A stretch of DNA of 28,349 nt from Syntrophaceae bacterium UBA6112 (GCA_002423465.1 DIWG01000002.1:198-28546), one strand, 5' to 3'; counted from the first letter of the stretch, positions 6,222 to 14,646 are shown. Notes: generated by a model from the sequence alone, not told the origin. Translations and numbers: made by a program.

Positions 6222-8317
6222 AAGGGAAAAAAGAACTTCTGGCGGATATCCTGTTCAATTCCAACCTGGTCAACCTGTTCAAACGGCTACCGTTGCGCAA
6301 CAAGCTGCTGATCTTGAATTATCATCGAATCCGGACGAATGATTCTCCGCTTTCCACGGTTTTTGATGAAGGGGTTTACGGCGTCGACGCCGATGAATTT
6401 GCAAAGCAAATCAAATGGCTAAAGAGAAATACGCGGATCATGTCTGAAAAGGATCTGCTTGACCACAACAAAAATGGGTTTTTTGTCGCTCCCAATACCT
6501 CCGCGCCCTGCGTGATGATCACATTCGATGATGGATATTTGGACAACTACACCCTCGCCTATCCGATATTGAAATATTACGAAGTTCCGGCCATCCTGTT
6601 TGTGACGACCCAGATGGTTCATGGCCGGCAAATTCCCTGGTGGGATGTGATCGCTTATCTCATCAAGCGGTGCGCCAAACCTTTTATCCTTTTTGATGGC
6701 CGGCAATTTCCGCTGGGTGACCAGAGAAATGAGGCCATTGCCTTTTTTCTGTTGCGGATGAGACAGGAAAAGTACGAGCATACCAAATATCTGCTCTCCG
6801 AGCTTTCCGAGGTCTGCGAAGTCGCCCTTCCGGCCCCGGAGCTGCAGGATCAGGAGATCCTCACCTGGAAAGAAATTCGGGAAATGGCGCGAAATCATAT
6901 CGCCATCGGTGCTCATACCCATACTCATCGGGTATTGTCCACACTCAGCCCCAGTGCCCAAAAAGAGGAGATGATCTTATCCAAGCTCATTATCGAAGAG
7001 AATATCGGTCAACCGGTACGGAGCATCTCCTATCCGATTGGCGAACCCCATTATATCACTGCGGAAACATCCGTAATTGCCGCGGGGTCCGGGTATTCGC
7101 TTGGGTTTACCACCAATACCGGCGTCAACGAATGGAAGAGCATTCAACCCTATCGGGTCAAGCGGACCGCGCGCCTGTTGGAAAAGGTTTCCACGGTATC
7201 GCTGCTGACGGTTCTGCCGGGACTCTTCTCCTGGGATTCGGAGGCCAATGCCCAGATCAGGCTGATGGAAACACATCCGACCTATGCCGACGCCTACTAC
7301 CGGTTGGGGGTTATTCATCTGGGCCAGGGAAAAGTCGAACAGGCCATCAGCAGTTTTCAGCAAGCCGTAGATTCCAACCCCGATTATACGGAGGCGCGGA
7401 TCAAGCTGGGAATCAGCCAGGGATTTGCCGGCCGCTATGATGACGCGGAAAGAAATCTGGCGTATATCCTTGAAAAACGGCCCTCATTTGCGGATATCTA
7501 TTATTATCTGGGAATCATTCATGCCAGCAACAAGCAAATCCTGAGGGCCGTCCGGGATCTGGAAAAGGCCGTCATGATTAATCCGGCGTATAAGGATGCT
7601 ATTTTAAAATTGGGCGTTCTCTACTGTCAGCGGCAGCAATACAACCTTGCCCTGAGCATGCTGGAGCGTGCCAGCCGGTTGGATCAACCGGACCCGGATT
7701 TGCTGGCCCTGGTGGAAGCCGGACGAATCATCATTGCAGCGCATGGAGATGAATCTTCCGACTTGGTTCCGTTGTTCGCCTCTTATGTCGGCAACAGCGA
7801 TCAGATTGATGAACTCGTCAAAGGGTTTGTCACCCATCTGAGCATTAGTCCGAATTTGAATGATATCATGGCCATCATTGAAAAAGGGGCGTTCCCCCAA
7901 GACAGCCTGGAAAGCCTGCTGCTTCTGTTTCAGGATTACAGGGCCATATTCCCCGAATACTCTGATATTCACTATATGCTCGGCATTCTTTATAAAAAGC
8001 TTGATCAAACCCAGGATGCCGAGCGATGCCTTAAGGAATCCGTCCGATTGAATCCGAATTATGTCAAAGCCAGACTGAATCTGTTCAATCTGTTAAAAGA
8101 ACTGGGCAGATTTGAGGAAGCGCTCGAACATGGATATGCCTTGGAACGATTTAATCTGCTCTATCCGGATCTGTACTGCGGACTGGCGGAAACATTCCTG
8201 GGGCTCGGCAGATATTCGGAAGCGGAAGAATTTGCCAAAAAAGCCGTTGCAATCAGTCCCGTTTATCAACGGGTGCATCAGGTATTTCAAAAAATTCGTG
8301 AACAAAAAAGGGGGTAA
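6218..8317 (+). CDS. NodB-type polysaccharide deacetylase fused to TPR repeats
   Basis: This 699-residue protein starts with a carbohydrate esterase 4 domain: TFDDGYLDN (102-110) supplies the catalytic Asp and a metal ligand, GAHTHTHR (231-238) supplies the two metal-binding histidines (H233, H237), and SYPIGEP (271-277) resembles motif 3. This suggests metal-dependent N-deacetylation of a polysaccharide. From about residue 350 the protein becomes tetratricopeptide repeats (for example YADAYYRLGVIHLGQGKVEQA and YKDAILKLGVLYCQRQQYNLA), a non-repeat spacer at about 510-575, and further TPRs to the end. TPRs commonly dock partners such as glycan export or assembly proteins. I see no signal peptide; LNYHRI near residue 33 matches the start of other NodB proteins linked to glycan loci. 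It overlaps the preceding gene by 4 nt. Confidence 0.88.
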   Translation: MKGKKELLADILFNSNLVNLFKRLPLRNKLLILNYHRIRTNDSPLSTVFDEGVYGVDADEFAKQIKWLKRNTRIMSEKDLLDHNKNGFFVAPNTSAPCVMITFDDGYLDNYTLAYPILKYYEVPAILFVTTQMVHGRQIPWWDVIAYLIKRCAKPFILFDGRQFPLGDQRNEAIAFFLLRMRQEKYEHTKYLLSELSEVCEVALPAPELQDQEILTWKEIREMARNHIAIGAHTHTHRVLSTLSPSAQKEEMILSKLIIEENIGQPVRSISYPIGEPHYITAETSVIAAGSGYSLGFTTNTGVNEWKSIQPYRVKRTARLLEKVSTVSLLTVLPGLFSWDSEANAQIRLMETHPTYADAYYRLGVIHLGQGKVEQAISSFQQAVDSNPDYTEARIKLGISQGFAGRYDDAERNLAYILEKRPSFADIYYYLGIIHASNKQILRAVRDLEKAVMINPAYKDAILKLGVLYCQRQQYNLALSMLERASRLDQPDPDLLALVEAGRIIIAAHGDESSDLVPLFASYVGNSDQIDELVKGFVTHLSISPNLNDIMAIIEKGAFPQDSLESLLLLFQDYRAIFPEYSDIHYMLGILYKKLDQTQDAERCLKESVRLNPNYVKARLNLFNLLKELGRFEEALEHGYALERFNLLYPDLYCGLAETFLGLGRYSEAEEFAKKAVAISPVYQRVHQVFQKIREQKRG

Positions 8318-8345
8318 GGTAAAAGAGGCATCCGTTTTGATCTAC

Positions 8346-8375
8346 GAAAAACAAATCCGGTCTTTTCGGTTTTTC
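8346..8375. terminator. Weak candidate terminator between convergent genes
   Basis: GAAAAAC plus CCG can pair, with a small bulge, to CGGTTTTTC around a seven-base loop. It lies in the 56-base gap between the convergent NodB-TPR and zinc-ribbon genes and has short T-runs on the plus strand and A-runs on the other side. The stem is weak. Confidence 0.3.
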
Positions 8376-8997
8376 AGGCGCTCACCGTTTGGGATTTCAC
8401 CAAATACTTGGCCCCGCATTGTTCGCATTTGATTTCTACGGACCACTGGTCGTTTGACACCTCAGGCAGATCGATCAGGGCCTGGCATCTGGGACATTTC
8501 GTGGTGGAGTTCTTTTTCAGGGAAGGTTCTACGGGAATCGGCTGCTCAGAAAAGGTTCGCTCGGCAGGCTGTGATTCCCGGTCATTGGACAGGACAGGTT
8601 CCGCGGCTTTCGTGACCACCGGGCGGGATTCAACCGGCGGCTCAACGGGTTTGGATTCGTCAGGCTGGACCACCGGCCGGGATCCAACCGGAGTGGGGGA
8701 AAAATCCGCTTCTTCAGGGTGAATCAAGGTCATAACGGCTTTGCGGATCCGCTCGCTGTCGTCCACGCCCGCCAGGGATCTGAATCGGCCAAAATCCTCC
8801 CTGGAAAGCGTCAGCTTCACCTCAACCGTATTGGAATTGAGCAACGCCGCTTGAAGATCTCCCAGGGTAGAAGCAATGGCGGCGATTCGGCATGCCGCCT
8901 CCTGGAGCTGCGTTTGCAATTTGCTGATCAGGTTAATGGCGGGAAGATTTTGACCTTCATAAGAAACTTTGGCATCCGTTAAATTGATGGTGCTCAT
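8374..8997 (-). CDS. Hypothetical protein with C-terminal zinc ribbon
   Basis: The 207-residue protein has three parts. The N-terminal 90 residues are mostly helical, with a heptad-like stretch at 20-50. Residues 95-165 form a low-complexity linker rich in Pro, Val, Glu and Ser with repeats of the type ESRPVV and ESKPVEP. The C-terminus holds CPRC (168-171) and CEQC (191-194), a two-knuckle zinc ribbon of the MJ0042/zf-ribbon type. Such proteins often tether a sensor or adaptor, but no function can be assigned. The ATG has GGGAGG six bases upstream. It stands alone, convergent with the NodB-TPR gene and divergent from the ATPase-kinase unit. Confidence 0.78.
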   Translation of the reverse strand: MSTINLTDAKVSYEGQNLPAINLISKLQTQLQEAACRIAAIASTLGDLQAALLNSNTVEVKLTLSREDFGRFRSLAGVDDSERIRKAVMTLIHPEEADFSPTPVGSRPVVQPDESKPVEPPVESRPVVTKAAEPVLSNDRESQPAERTFSEQPIPVEPSLKKNSTTKCPRCQALIDLPEVSNDQWSVEIKCEQCGAKYLVKSQTVSA

Positions 8998-9038
8998 GTC
9001 GTTCCTCCCATATGCGAATCGCCCTTTTTTAAGGCTGT

Positions 9039-9067
9039 ATTCTACTGCAAAATTTCAAAACTGTATA
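9039..9067 (-). promoter_or_regulatory. Putative promoter of the zinc-ribbon gene
   Basis: On the minus strand TATACA (9067-9062) and TAGAAT (9044-9039) are separated by 17 bases, about 40 bases before the ATG at 8997. The TAGAAT element is one mismatch from consensus; the -35 is weaker. Confidence 0.4.
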
Positions 9068-9093
9068 TATATTTTTCGATGATTTTTTTCGAT

Positions 9094-9115
9094 GACCTGG
9101 CCTGTTTTTCAGGTC
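9094..9115. repeat. Small inverted repeat in the divergent intergenic region
   Basis: GACCTG (9094-9099) pairs with CAGGTC (9110-9115). It lies between the two divergent promoter candidates and just after a near-direct repeat of TTTTTCGATGA (from about 9072). It may be an operator; nothing else is visible in this 285-base gap. Confidence 0.25.
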
Positions 9116-9145
9116 GGAACCGTGACCACCCCAAATCGAATCTTC

Positions 9146-9174
9146 TTGACTTATCACCTTCTTTCCATTACATT
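9146..9174 (+). promoter_or_regulatory. Putative promoter of the ATPase-kinase / STAS / HD-GYP operon
   Basis: TTGACT (9146-9151) and TACATT (9169-9174) are separated by 17 bases, about 110 bases upstream of the GTG start at 9283. Confidence 0.45.
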
Positions 9175-9282
9175 TCAGGCGCGAAAAAGCGGGGTTTTCA
9201 AGCTCCAGGCAGGATTTACAAGCGCTCTTTTCGAATGAAGTCTGCCAAGAGGGGTTAGCATTTCCAACCATGAGGGTTACAG

Positions 9283-10932
9283 GTGCCGCTGAATACCATT
9301 CCCGCAGAAAACTTTCTGAACCGGGAATACGAGTTTAAATATCTGAAAGACCTGGCCGAATTGAAGGGAAACGCCTTGGGAGGAAACGTGTTCCTCGAAG
9401 GCGCGAGGGGCATGGGCAAGACGGAACTCCTCAAGCAGCTTTACCGCTTCCTGTATTGGGAAGACGGTGTCGTGCCTTTTTACTATTCCTTCAAGACGGC
9501 GAACCTGAAGGGGACCTATTTTGCAAGAGATTATTTCACCGGGTTTGTCAGGCAATATCTCTCCTTCGCCAAAAAAGAACCGGCCATTGCAGACAACGCG
9601 GCGGAACCGCTTCAGCGTTTGATGCCGGTGATCTCTTCGCTCGGTCTGCACTGGCTGATCGACTGCATCGAAGATTTTCAGGAACACTTGAGGAAAAATG
9701 ATTTTTACTGGCAGATCGTCGCTGCCATATCCGTTCCGGTCGTCGCCGCGCAGAAAAGCGGCAAGCCGGTGATCATCATGCTGGATGACTTTGATGCGGC
9801 GGAACGCCTCTACGAATCCAGCCTTGGCGATGCGCACGGCCTGATCAGCCTTTTCGGGGAATCGATGAGAAACCGCCTCTGCCCACATGTGATTACCGGT
9901 TCGACCGGCGCGCTTGAGGCTATTTTCACGGACCATTCCCTCATCGGGATGACGGAGCAGATGCGGCTCGGTCCCCTTCCGGAAGACCTGGCTGCTGCGC
10001 TTTTCCGGGCTCACCTCGCCCATCTGAAGGTCGCCTGCGCGCCCGGTGCGCAACTCAAATTCCTGGATATATTGAGGGGGAATCCGCTATATATCCGGAA
10101 CCTCGCAAAAGCAGCCTGGAAAATGCAGAAAAAGGAGTTCACGGAAAAGGACCTGATCGAATGTTATGCTTTTGAAGTGACCGAAGGTGAAACCGCATTT
10201 TATTGGTCCTCCGTATTCAACCGTTATGTTCCGAACGCTTCTAAACGCAAGGCGATGCTCAAGCTCCTCATGCACTCCATTGAAAACGGGGGAATGGAAA
10301 ACGGCGCCCAGCTCGTTATGGTATCCGGACTCGGCGAGGCCGAAACCGCCGCCATCCTCGAAGCCATGGAGGTCTCGGGGATCATTCGGGAAAATGACTC
10401 GGTTTTTCAGGATTTTATCCGCTGTCTTTACCTGAAGGAAATCAAGGGCAGGGAGGCCCGCGATGTCAGGGAAAAGATCGAATTGAAATATGTTTCAGCC
10501 GGAGAGGAATCGCGCTTTGAGCTGGTGATCCCAATGAGTTCGAACGCCGAGCTCGTGGTTGCAAAGGCTGTCGAACAGATCGGCAGAAACATTCATCTCG
10601 ACCCCGACTTTCTGAATTATCTGCAATTGGCGCTGATTGAGGTCTGCATCAACGCAATCGAGCATAGCGGAAGCTACGAAAAAAAGGTTTTTCTAAAGTT
10701 CATCACCCGGCCGGACAAACTCGAGATTATCATCGAGAATTCCGGCAGGCCGTTCTCGCTTGATTCGCGAACGGAAGTTCCGGTAGAAGAAAAACTGCGG
10801 ATGGGGATGAAGCGGGGATGGGGATTTAAACTGGTTTACGCGATTATGGACAGCGTGAAGATCGAGAGAATAAACGACCGAACGAGGGTGATCCTGATCA
10901 AAAACATCACAGACAAAGAGGTACTTCAATGA
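9283..10932 (+). CDS. AAA-type ATPase fused to an RsbW/SpoIIAB-like kinase domain
   Basis: The 549-residue protein joins two modules. The N-terminal ATPase has a Walker A GARGMGKT (40-47) and a Walker B VIIMLDDFD (163-171), as in STAND/ORC-like ATPases, followed by a probable winged-helix region (about 320-400). The C-terminal 150 residues are a HATPase_c_2 (GHKL) domain like the anti-sigma kinases RsbW and SpoIIAB: N-box EVCINAIEHSG (453-463), a G1-like IIENSGRPF (483-491) and a G2 RGWGF (511-515). Such kinases phosphorylate a serine on a STAS partner; the next gene encodes one. The start is GTG with GAGG seven bases upstream; a nearby ATG at 9270 is out of frame. The stop overlaps the STAS gene (ATGA). 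I infer that the ATPase senses a signal that gates kinase activity. Confidence 0.85.
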   Translation: MPLNTIPAENFLNREYEFKYLKDLAELKGNALGGNVFLEGARGMGKTELLKQLYRFLYWEDGVVPFYYSFKTANLKGTYFARDYFTGFVRQYLSFAKKEPAIADNAAEPLQRLMPVISSLGLHWLIDCIEDFQEHLRKNDFYWQIVAAISVPVVAAQKSGKPVIIMLDDFDAAERLYESSLGDAHGLISLFGESMRNRLCPHVITGSTGALEAIFTDHSLIGMTEQMRLGPLPEDLAAALFRAHLAHLKVACAPGAQLKFLDILRGNPLYIRNLAKAAWKMQKKEFTEKDLIECYAFEVTEGETAFYWSSVFNRYVPNASKRKAMLKLLMHSIENGGMENGAQLVMVSGLGEAETAAILEAMEVSGIIRENDSVFQDFIRCLYLKEIKGREARDVREKIELKYVSAGEESRFELVIPMSSNAELVVAKAVEQIGRNIHLDPDFLNYLQLALIEVCINAIEHSGSYEKKVFLKFITRPDKLEIIIENSGRPFSLDSRTEVPVEEKLRMGMKRGWGFKLVYAIMDSVKIERINDRTRVILIKNITDKEVLQ

Positions 10933-11291
10933 AATCGGTTCAATTCAATGTGACTTCAAGACTCGATGGGGACGTTGCGGTGATTTACCCCAAGGGATAC
11001 CTGAACAACCTCTCGGGCGAAAGCCTGGTCATTGAATGCGGCATTTACATCGGCAAAGGCATCACCAAAATCGTGGTGAATTTCAGCGAAACGGACTTGA
11101 TCAATTCCATCGGCATATCCATGCTTCTTCAAATCATCGAAGATCTGAGAAACATCAAAGGCACGATTTGCTGTACGAACATGTCCAAGTTTCTCCGGGA
11201 CACCTTCGAGATGCTGGGTCTGATCAAACATATGCACGTTTTCCCGGTTGAAAGCGATGCATTGAAATACCTTAAAGCCGGAAAAGCATGA
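10929..11291 (+). CDS. STAS-domain anti-anti-sigma factor-like protein
   Basis: The 120-residue protein is a single STAS domain of normal length for SpoIIAA/RsbV proteins. The segment TDLINSIGISMLLQ (55-68) matches the phosphorylation loop, with Ser60 in the position usually phosphorylated by the partner kinase and the SIGI turn conserved. The C-terminal LGLIKHMHVFPVESDALKYL (96-115) is the usual last helix region. It is translationally coupled to the kinase gene upstream and to the HD-GYP gene downstream, each by a 4-nt overlap. No sigma factor lies in the window, so its output may be the HD-GYP protein or a distant target. Confidence 0.9.
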   Translation: MKSVQFNVTSRLDGDVAVIYPKGYLNNLSGESLVIECGIYIGKGITKIVVNFSETDLINSIGISMLLQIIEDLRNIKGTICCTNMSKFLRDTFEMLGLIKHMHVFPVESDALKYLKAGKA

Positions 11292-12490
11292 GCACGGAAC
11301 TCAAGAAGGCGCTATTCAACATATCCGCCCTGGCGGACCTCGGGCAGGCCATAACGTCGGAAAACGCGTTTCATGAAAAGATACAGTCGGTATTTTATGT
11401 AATCACCGGCACCTTTCTGGCAAACAGGGGCGCGATCCTCTCTTATGACAAATCGGCAAAAAAGCTGAATACTTTGTTACAAAAGGGCTTTGACTCGGCT
11501 GACCTGGACCGTGTCCAGCCCGATGAACTGATGTCGCTCGGTAAAAACGAACCCTGCCTCATCGGAACCGACCCTGTCCTGGCCGTTTCCGGAGCCGAAA
11601 TCCTGGTTCCCCTCTGGGTTAGGGACGAGTTTATCGGCGCGCTCCTCCTGAGCGGCAAGCTGACCGTCGGCCCTTACACATTGGAAGACCTTGAACTTCT
11701 CAATGTCATCGCGAACCAGATCGCGATCGCCCTGAACAACCACTCCCTTTTCATGGATCTTGCGGAAAAGCTCGAAGAAAACCGGAGACTCTATGAAGAG
11801 ATGAGGCACATCTACCACGGCACTCTCCAGGCTTTTGCCGCCGCGATCGATGCGAAAGACGCCTATACGCAGAACCACTCCCACCGGGTCGCGAAATATT
11901 CCGCCGCCATTGCGCGGGAACTCGGATGGAGCGAGCACGACGTGGAGGGCATATACGTTGCGGGCTATCTGCACGATGTCGGGAAATTGGCCATCAGCAA
12001 CGATCTGTTGAACAAGGTCACCCCCTTTACGCCGGAGGAACGCGCGGAAATCCGAAAACACTCGACAACGTCCCACAATATTACTTCGAAGATCAAATTT
12101 CCCTGGAAGAGCGTGGAGGATATGGTCTGGCACCACCATGAGCGTCTCGATGGACGCGGATACCCCGATAAGCTTGCAAATGAATCCCTGAGCGACGGTG
12201 TCAGGATCCTTTCCCTTGCCGATTCGTTCGATGCGATGACTTCCCAGAGGCCATACCGAAAAAAGATGGACGTGCCGGCGGCGATTGCCGAATTAAAAAA
12301 GTGCCTGGAAAGTCAATTCGATAACAAAATCATGCTTGTATTCTGCAAGGTTCTGGACAAGGAAATCAAAGGCGAGCTGCCGGAACCCGACATCCTGCCT
12401 CACCTGGACAAGACCTCGGACCTCTCCGTCATTTCCGCCCTGCTGGGGGGCATCATCGTGGAACTCTCAACCCCGAAAAGCGGCGTTTGA
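11288..12490 (+). CDS. GAF-HD-GYP protein, probable cyclic-di-GMP phosphodiesterase
   Basis: The 400-residue protein has an N-terminal GAF domain (about 10-150, with EILVPLWVRDEFIGALLL and LLNVIANQIAIALNN), a short helical linker (155-180), and an HD-GYP domain (180-360). Metal and catalytic motifs are intact: NHSHR (196-200), HDVGK (229-233), KHST (257-260), HHHERLDGRGYP (282-293), LADSFDAMTSQRPYR (310-324) and SQFD (342-345). The family hydrolyses c-di-GMP to GMP or pGpG. A tail of about 40 residues follows. There is no membrane segment, so it is cytoplasmic. It is the third gene of the operon, which suggests that the STAS/kinase switch controls its activity, perhaps by binding the GAF domain or tail. 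It converges on the HEAT-repeat gene, only 12 bases away. Confidence 0.93.
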   Translation: MSTELKKALFNISALADLGQAITSENAFHEKIQSVFYVITGTFLANRGAILSYDKSAKKLNTLLQKGFDSADLDRVQPDELMSLGKNEPCLIGTDPVLAVSGAEILVPLWVRDEFIGALLLSGKLTVGPYTLEDLELLNVIANQIAIALNNHSLFMDLAEKLEENRRLYEEMRHIYHGTLQAFAAAIDAKDAYTQNHSHRVAKYSAAIARELGWSEHDVEGIYVAGYLHDVGKLAISNDLLNKVTPFTPEERAEIRKHSTTSHNITSKIKFPWKSVEDMVWHHHERLDGRGYPDKLANESLSDGVRILSLADSFDAMTSQRPYRKKMDVPAAIAELKKCLESQFDNKIMLVFCKVLDKEIKGELPEPDILPHLDKTSDLSVISALLGGIIVELSTPKSGV

Positions 12491-12502
12491 CGAATCTGCA
12501 TC

Positions 12503-13441
12503 TCAGCGGGGAGGCTGGTCAAAAGGGACACCTCTGATCTTGTTCAACGCCTCTTTCGCCCAGCGCTGCACCCCGAGGTCCGGATCGCGCAGGAGTTTCT
12601 TCAGCGCCTCTTCGGCCGGTGAGCCCATCTCGCCCAGAGCCCAGGCCGCCCACCAACGGACATTCGGATCCGGGTCCCGCAAAGCCGTCAGAAGCGGCTC
12701 CAGAGCCTCCGGACCGCGGATTTTCCCCAATTGCTCGACGGCCACCCGGCGCATCTCGGGATCAGGATCCTGCAACAACCCGGCGAGAGATTGGATCGCC
12801 GGCTGCCCGATCTTTCCGAGCGCGGTCCCGGCCCGCTGGCGGACATTGCCGTCCTTGTCCCGGAGCGCCCCGATCAGCGGCTCAATCGCGATCGGATCGG
12901 GCAATTCCTGGAGCAGTTTGGCCGCCTTCAGGCGCATTTCGAGACGGCTGTCCTTCAGGGCCGCCGGCAGGATCTTCAGCAGGGCGTTCCGGGCTTCCTT
13001 CGCCAGGGCGGGGTTCGGATCCTTCAGGGCTTCCGTCAGGGGGTCGATGCCGCGGGAATCGACAATCTTCCCGATGATCCGCGCGACCACCGGCCGGTTG
13101 GCCTCTTCCTTGTTCCGAAGGGCGCCGGTCAGGGATTCGACTGCCACCGGTCCCAGCGCAACGAGCGATTCCTCCGCCCGCAAAGGGACGTATCGATCCT
13201 TGTCTTTAAGCGCGGCGATGAGGGGTGGCACGACGCGCGGATCCCTGATTTTTCCCAGATCGATGGCGGCGTTCATGCGGACCTCCGCCTCCTTGGCTTC
13301 GAGCTCGCGGATGAGACTGTCGATACGGTAGCCCTCGCAGCCGGGAAGCAAGGCTAGAGCCAACACCCCGCAAAGCAGCGCCGCCAGTGGATGAACCCGG
13401 CGAGCCGAATTGTCGTCCTGTTTTCGCTGACAAGCGCCCAT
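12503..13441 (-). CDS. HEAT-repeat lipoprotein
   Basis: From the ATG at 13441 the protein has 312 residues. A signal peptide (basic RR at 14-15, then LAALLCGVLALALLPGC) ends in a lipobox with the acylated cysteine at residue 35, so it should be an outer or inner membrane lipoprotein facing the periplasm. The rest consists of about eight PBS-lyase-type HEAT repeats of roughly 30 residues each, with the recurring pattern DPxxxVRxxAAxALGKIGDPxAIEPLIxALxD. Such solenoids bind partner proteins; no catalytic residues are visible. I chose this start because it gives a proper signal peptide and has AGGGA upstream; a reading from 13552 would put 37 extra basic residues before it. Confidence 0.83.
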   Translation of the reverse strand: MGACQRKQDDNSARRVHPLAALLCGVLALALLPGCEGYRIDSLIRELEAKEAEVRMNAAIDLGKIRDPRVVPPLIAALKDKDRYVPLRAEESLVALGPVAVESLTGALRNKEEANRPVVARIIGKIVDSRGIDPLTEALKDPNPALAKEARNALLKILPAALKDSRLEMRLKAAKLLQELPDPIAIEPLIGALRDKDGNVRQRAGTALGKIGQPAIQSLAGLLQDPDPEMRRVAVEQLGKIRGPEALEPLLTALRDPDPNVRWWAAWALGEMGSPAEEALKKLLRDPDLGVQRWAKEALNKIRGVPFDQPPR

Positions 13442-13493
13442 CGTCACGATTCCCTGTTGTCCAATAATCCCTTTTAACTTTTTCAGCAATCGA

Positions 13494-13522
13494 TTGACAT
13501 ATCTATAAGAGTATCTTAAACT
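13494..13522 (+). promoter_or_regulatory. Putative promoter of the pilin cluster
   Basis: TTGACA (13494-13499) and TAAACT (13517-13522) are separated by 17 bases on the plus strand, about 195 bases upstream of the first pilin start. It overlaps the minus-strand promoter candidate of the HEAT gene. Confidence 0.42.
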
Positions 13523-13530
13523 TTCCGCAA
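13502..13530 (-). promoter_or_regulatory. Putative promoter of the HEAT lipoprotein gene
   Basis: On the minus strand TTGCGG (13530-13525) and TATAGA (13507-13502) are separated by 17 bases, about 60 bases before the ATG at 13441. It overlaps the plus-strand pilin promoter, so only one polymerase could occupy the site at a time. Confidence 0.45.
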
Positions 13531-13717
13531 GAAAATTATACCGCTTCGACAAAAAGTATGGGACAGACCCTGTTCGGTGAATATACGGGACGGGGACGGA
13601 GTCCGGCGGCGCCGGGAGAAATCGGAGCGGATGCCGTCTGCAACGATTGAGGAAGGCACGAGATGAAAAGGCGGGGGAGGCCGGACGTCATTGACCGGGT
13701 GCGCCAGGGGAAGAGGC

Positions 13718-14176
13718 ATGAAGCAACCATTCAGAAAGGCGATCGGTAAAGCCGGCTTCACCATGATCGAGATCATTGCGGTGCTGCTGATCCTGGGGAT
13801 CATTGCTGCCGTTGTGGCCGTCCGGATGTCCGACACGAGCGCCTATGATCTCGCATCCCAGATGGAAGTCGTCAAGGCGCATCTTCGCCTGGCCCAATCC
13901 CGGGCGATGAGTTCGAGCAGCCCCTGGGGAATTAACTTCGCCACTTCAACGACTTACTACCTCTTTCAGGGCAGTGGGTCGACGACGCCGGTCCTTCTTC
14001 TCGGGGAGGACAATGCGACCGTCAACCTGACGACAAAAAAATCTGCTCTGACCATCAATTCCGCCCCCCAGCGAATCACATTCGATGCTTACGGCAGTCC
14101 GGGGACGGCGACCGTCACGGTCGCGACCAGCGGCGGAAACATCACTGTAACGAAAAACACGGGGTTCATCCCATAG
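13718..14176 (+). CDS. Type IV prepilin-like minor pilin (GspH/FimT type)
   Basis: The 152-residue product has a class III signal: a short basic leader, then AG cut before FTMIE (after Gly13), with the mature Glu5 conserved, and a hydrophobic helix IIAVLLILGIIAAVVAVRM. A prepilin peptidase would process it, and it would insert as a minor pilin or pseudopilin. The globular part (SAYDLASQMEVVKAHLRLAQSRAMSS..., RITFDAYGSPG) matches the GspH/FimT pattern. I chose the ATG at 13718, with AGGGG upstream, over a TTG at 13691. It is the first of three prepilin genes in a row. Confidence 0.85.
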   Translation: MKQPFRKAIGKAGFTMIEIIAVLLILGIIAAVVAVRMSDTSAYDLASQMEVVKAHLRLAQSRAMSSSSPWGINFATSTTYYLFQGSGSTTPVLLLGEDNATVNLTTKKSALTINSAPQRITFDAYGSPGTATVTVATSGGNITVTKNTGFIP

Positions 14177-14196
14177 GCGTCCATTCGGGAGCAGGC

Positions 14197-14646
14197 ATGC
14201 GTTGCACACATTTTCACGGCAGAATGAAATCCGGCAGGGGGTTCACTTTGATCGAGGTCATCGTCTCCCTGATTGTGGCGTCCATCCTCGGCGTCATGCT
14301 GGTCACCTTCCTGGGGTCGAACGTGATGCAGAGCGCCAATCCCGTCCTCCTTGCGCAAAACGGCGCCTACCTGAACCAGATCATGGAGAACATGGGCGCC
14401 GACTACAAATTCCTGATGGTAACGTCGACAACCCCTCTGACCACCTTCATCGCCAACGTCGGCGCGGAAGGGACGTCGCAGACGCGCTATGCCGATGGCT
14501 CGCACCCGTACACCGTCACCCACAATCATCGGATTTCGTTTCCCTCCGGGAGTCCGGTCACCGAACAAACGGACAACGCCGGCAAGATCCTCAAGGTCAC
14601 TCTTCAGTACCGGACCCTTTCGGTCACCGCCCTTTTTACGGAGTAG
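14197..14646 (+). CDS. Type IV prepilin-like minor pilin (PilV/GspI-like)
   Basis: The 149-residue product carries a prepilin leader ending RG before FTLIEV (cut after Gly15), followed by the membrane helix IVSLIVASILGVMLVTFLGS. The rest is a small globular domain with no recognisable catalytic motif. It starts 20 bases after the previous pilin and ends four bases before the giant fused prepilin gene, so the three are probably one transcript. An internal ATG at 14224 would shorten the leader by nine residues. Assignment to a PilV or GspI class rests on position and size only. Confidence 0.8.
   Translation: MRCTHFHGRMKSGRGFTLIEVIVSLIVASILGVMLVTFLGSNVMQSANPVLLAQNGAYLNQIMENMGADYKFLMVTSTTPLTTFIANVGAEGTSQTRYADGSHPYTVTHNHRISFPSGSPVTEQTDNAGKILKVTLQYRTLSVTALFTE

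Noticed and set aside
13556..13582. GGGACAGACCCTGTT motif typical of REP-transposase flanks
   Set aside because: A single copy without a partner repeat or transposase in the window.
13663..13749. 28-codon frame with GGAAGG upstream that overlaps the first pilin start
   Set aside because: Arg/Lys-rich with no resemblance or codon pattern for a leader; likely chance in the pilin 5' region.
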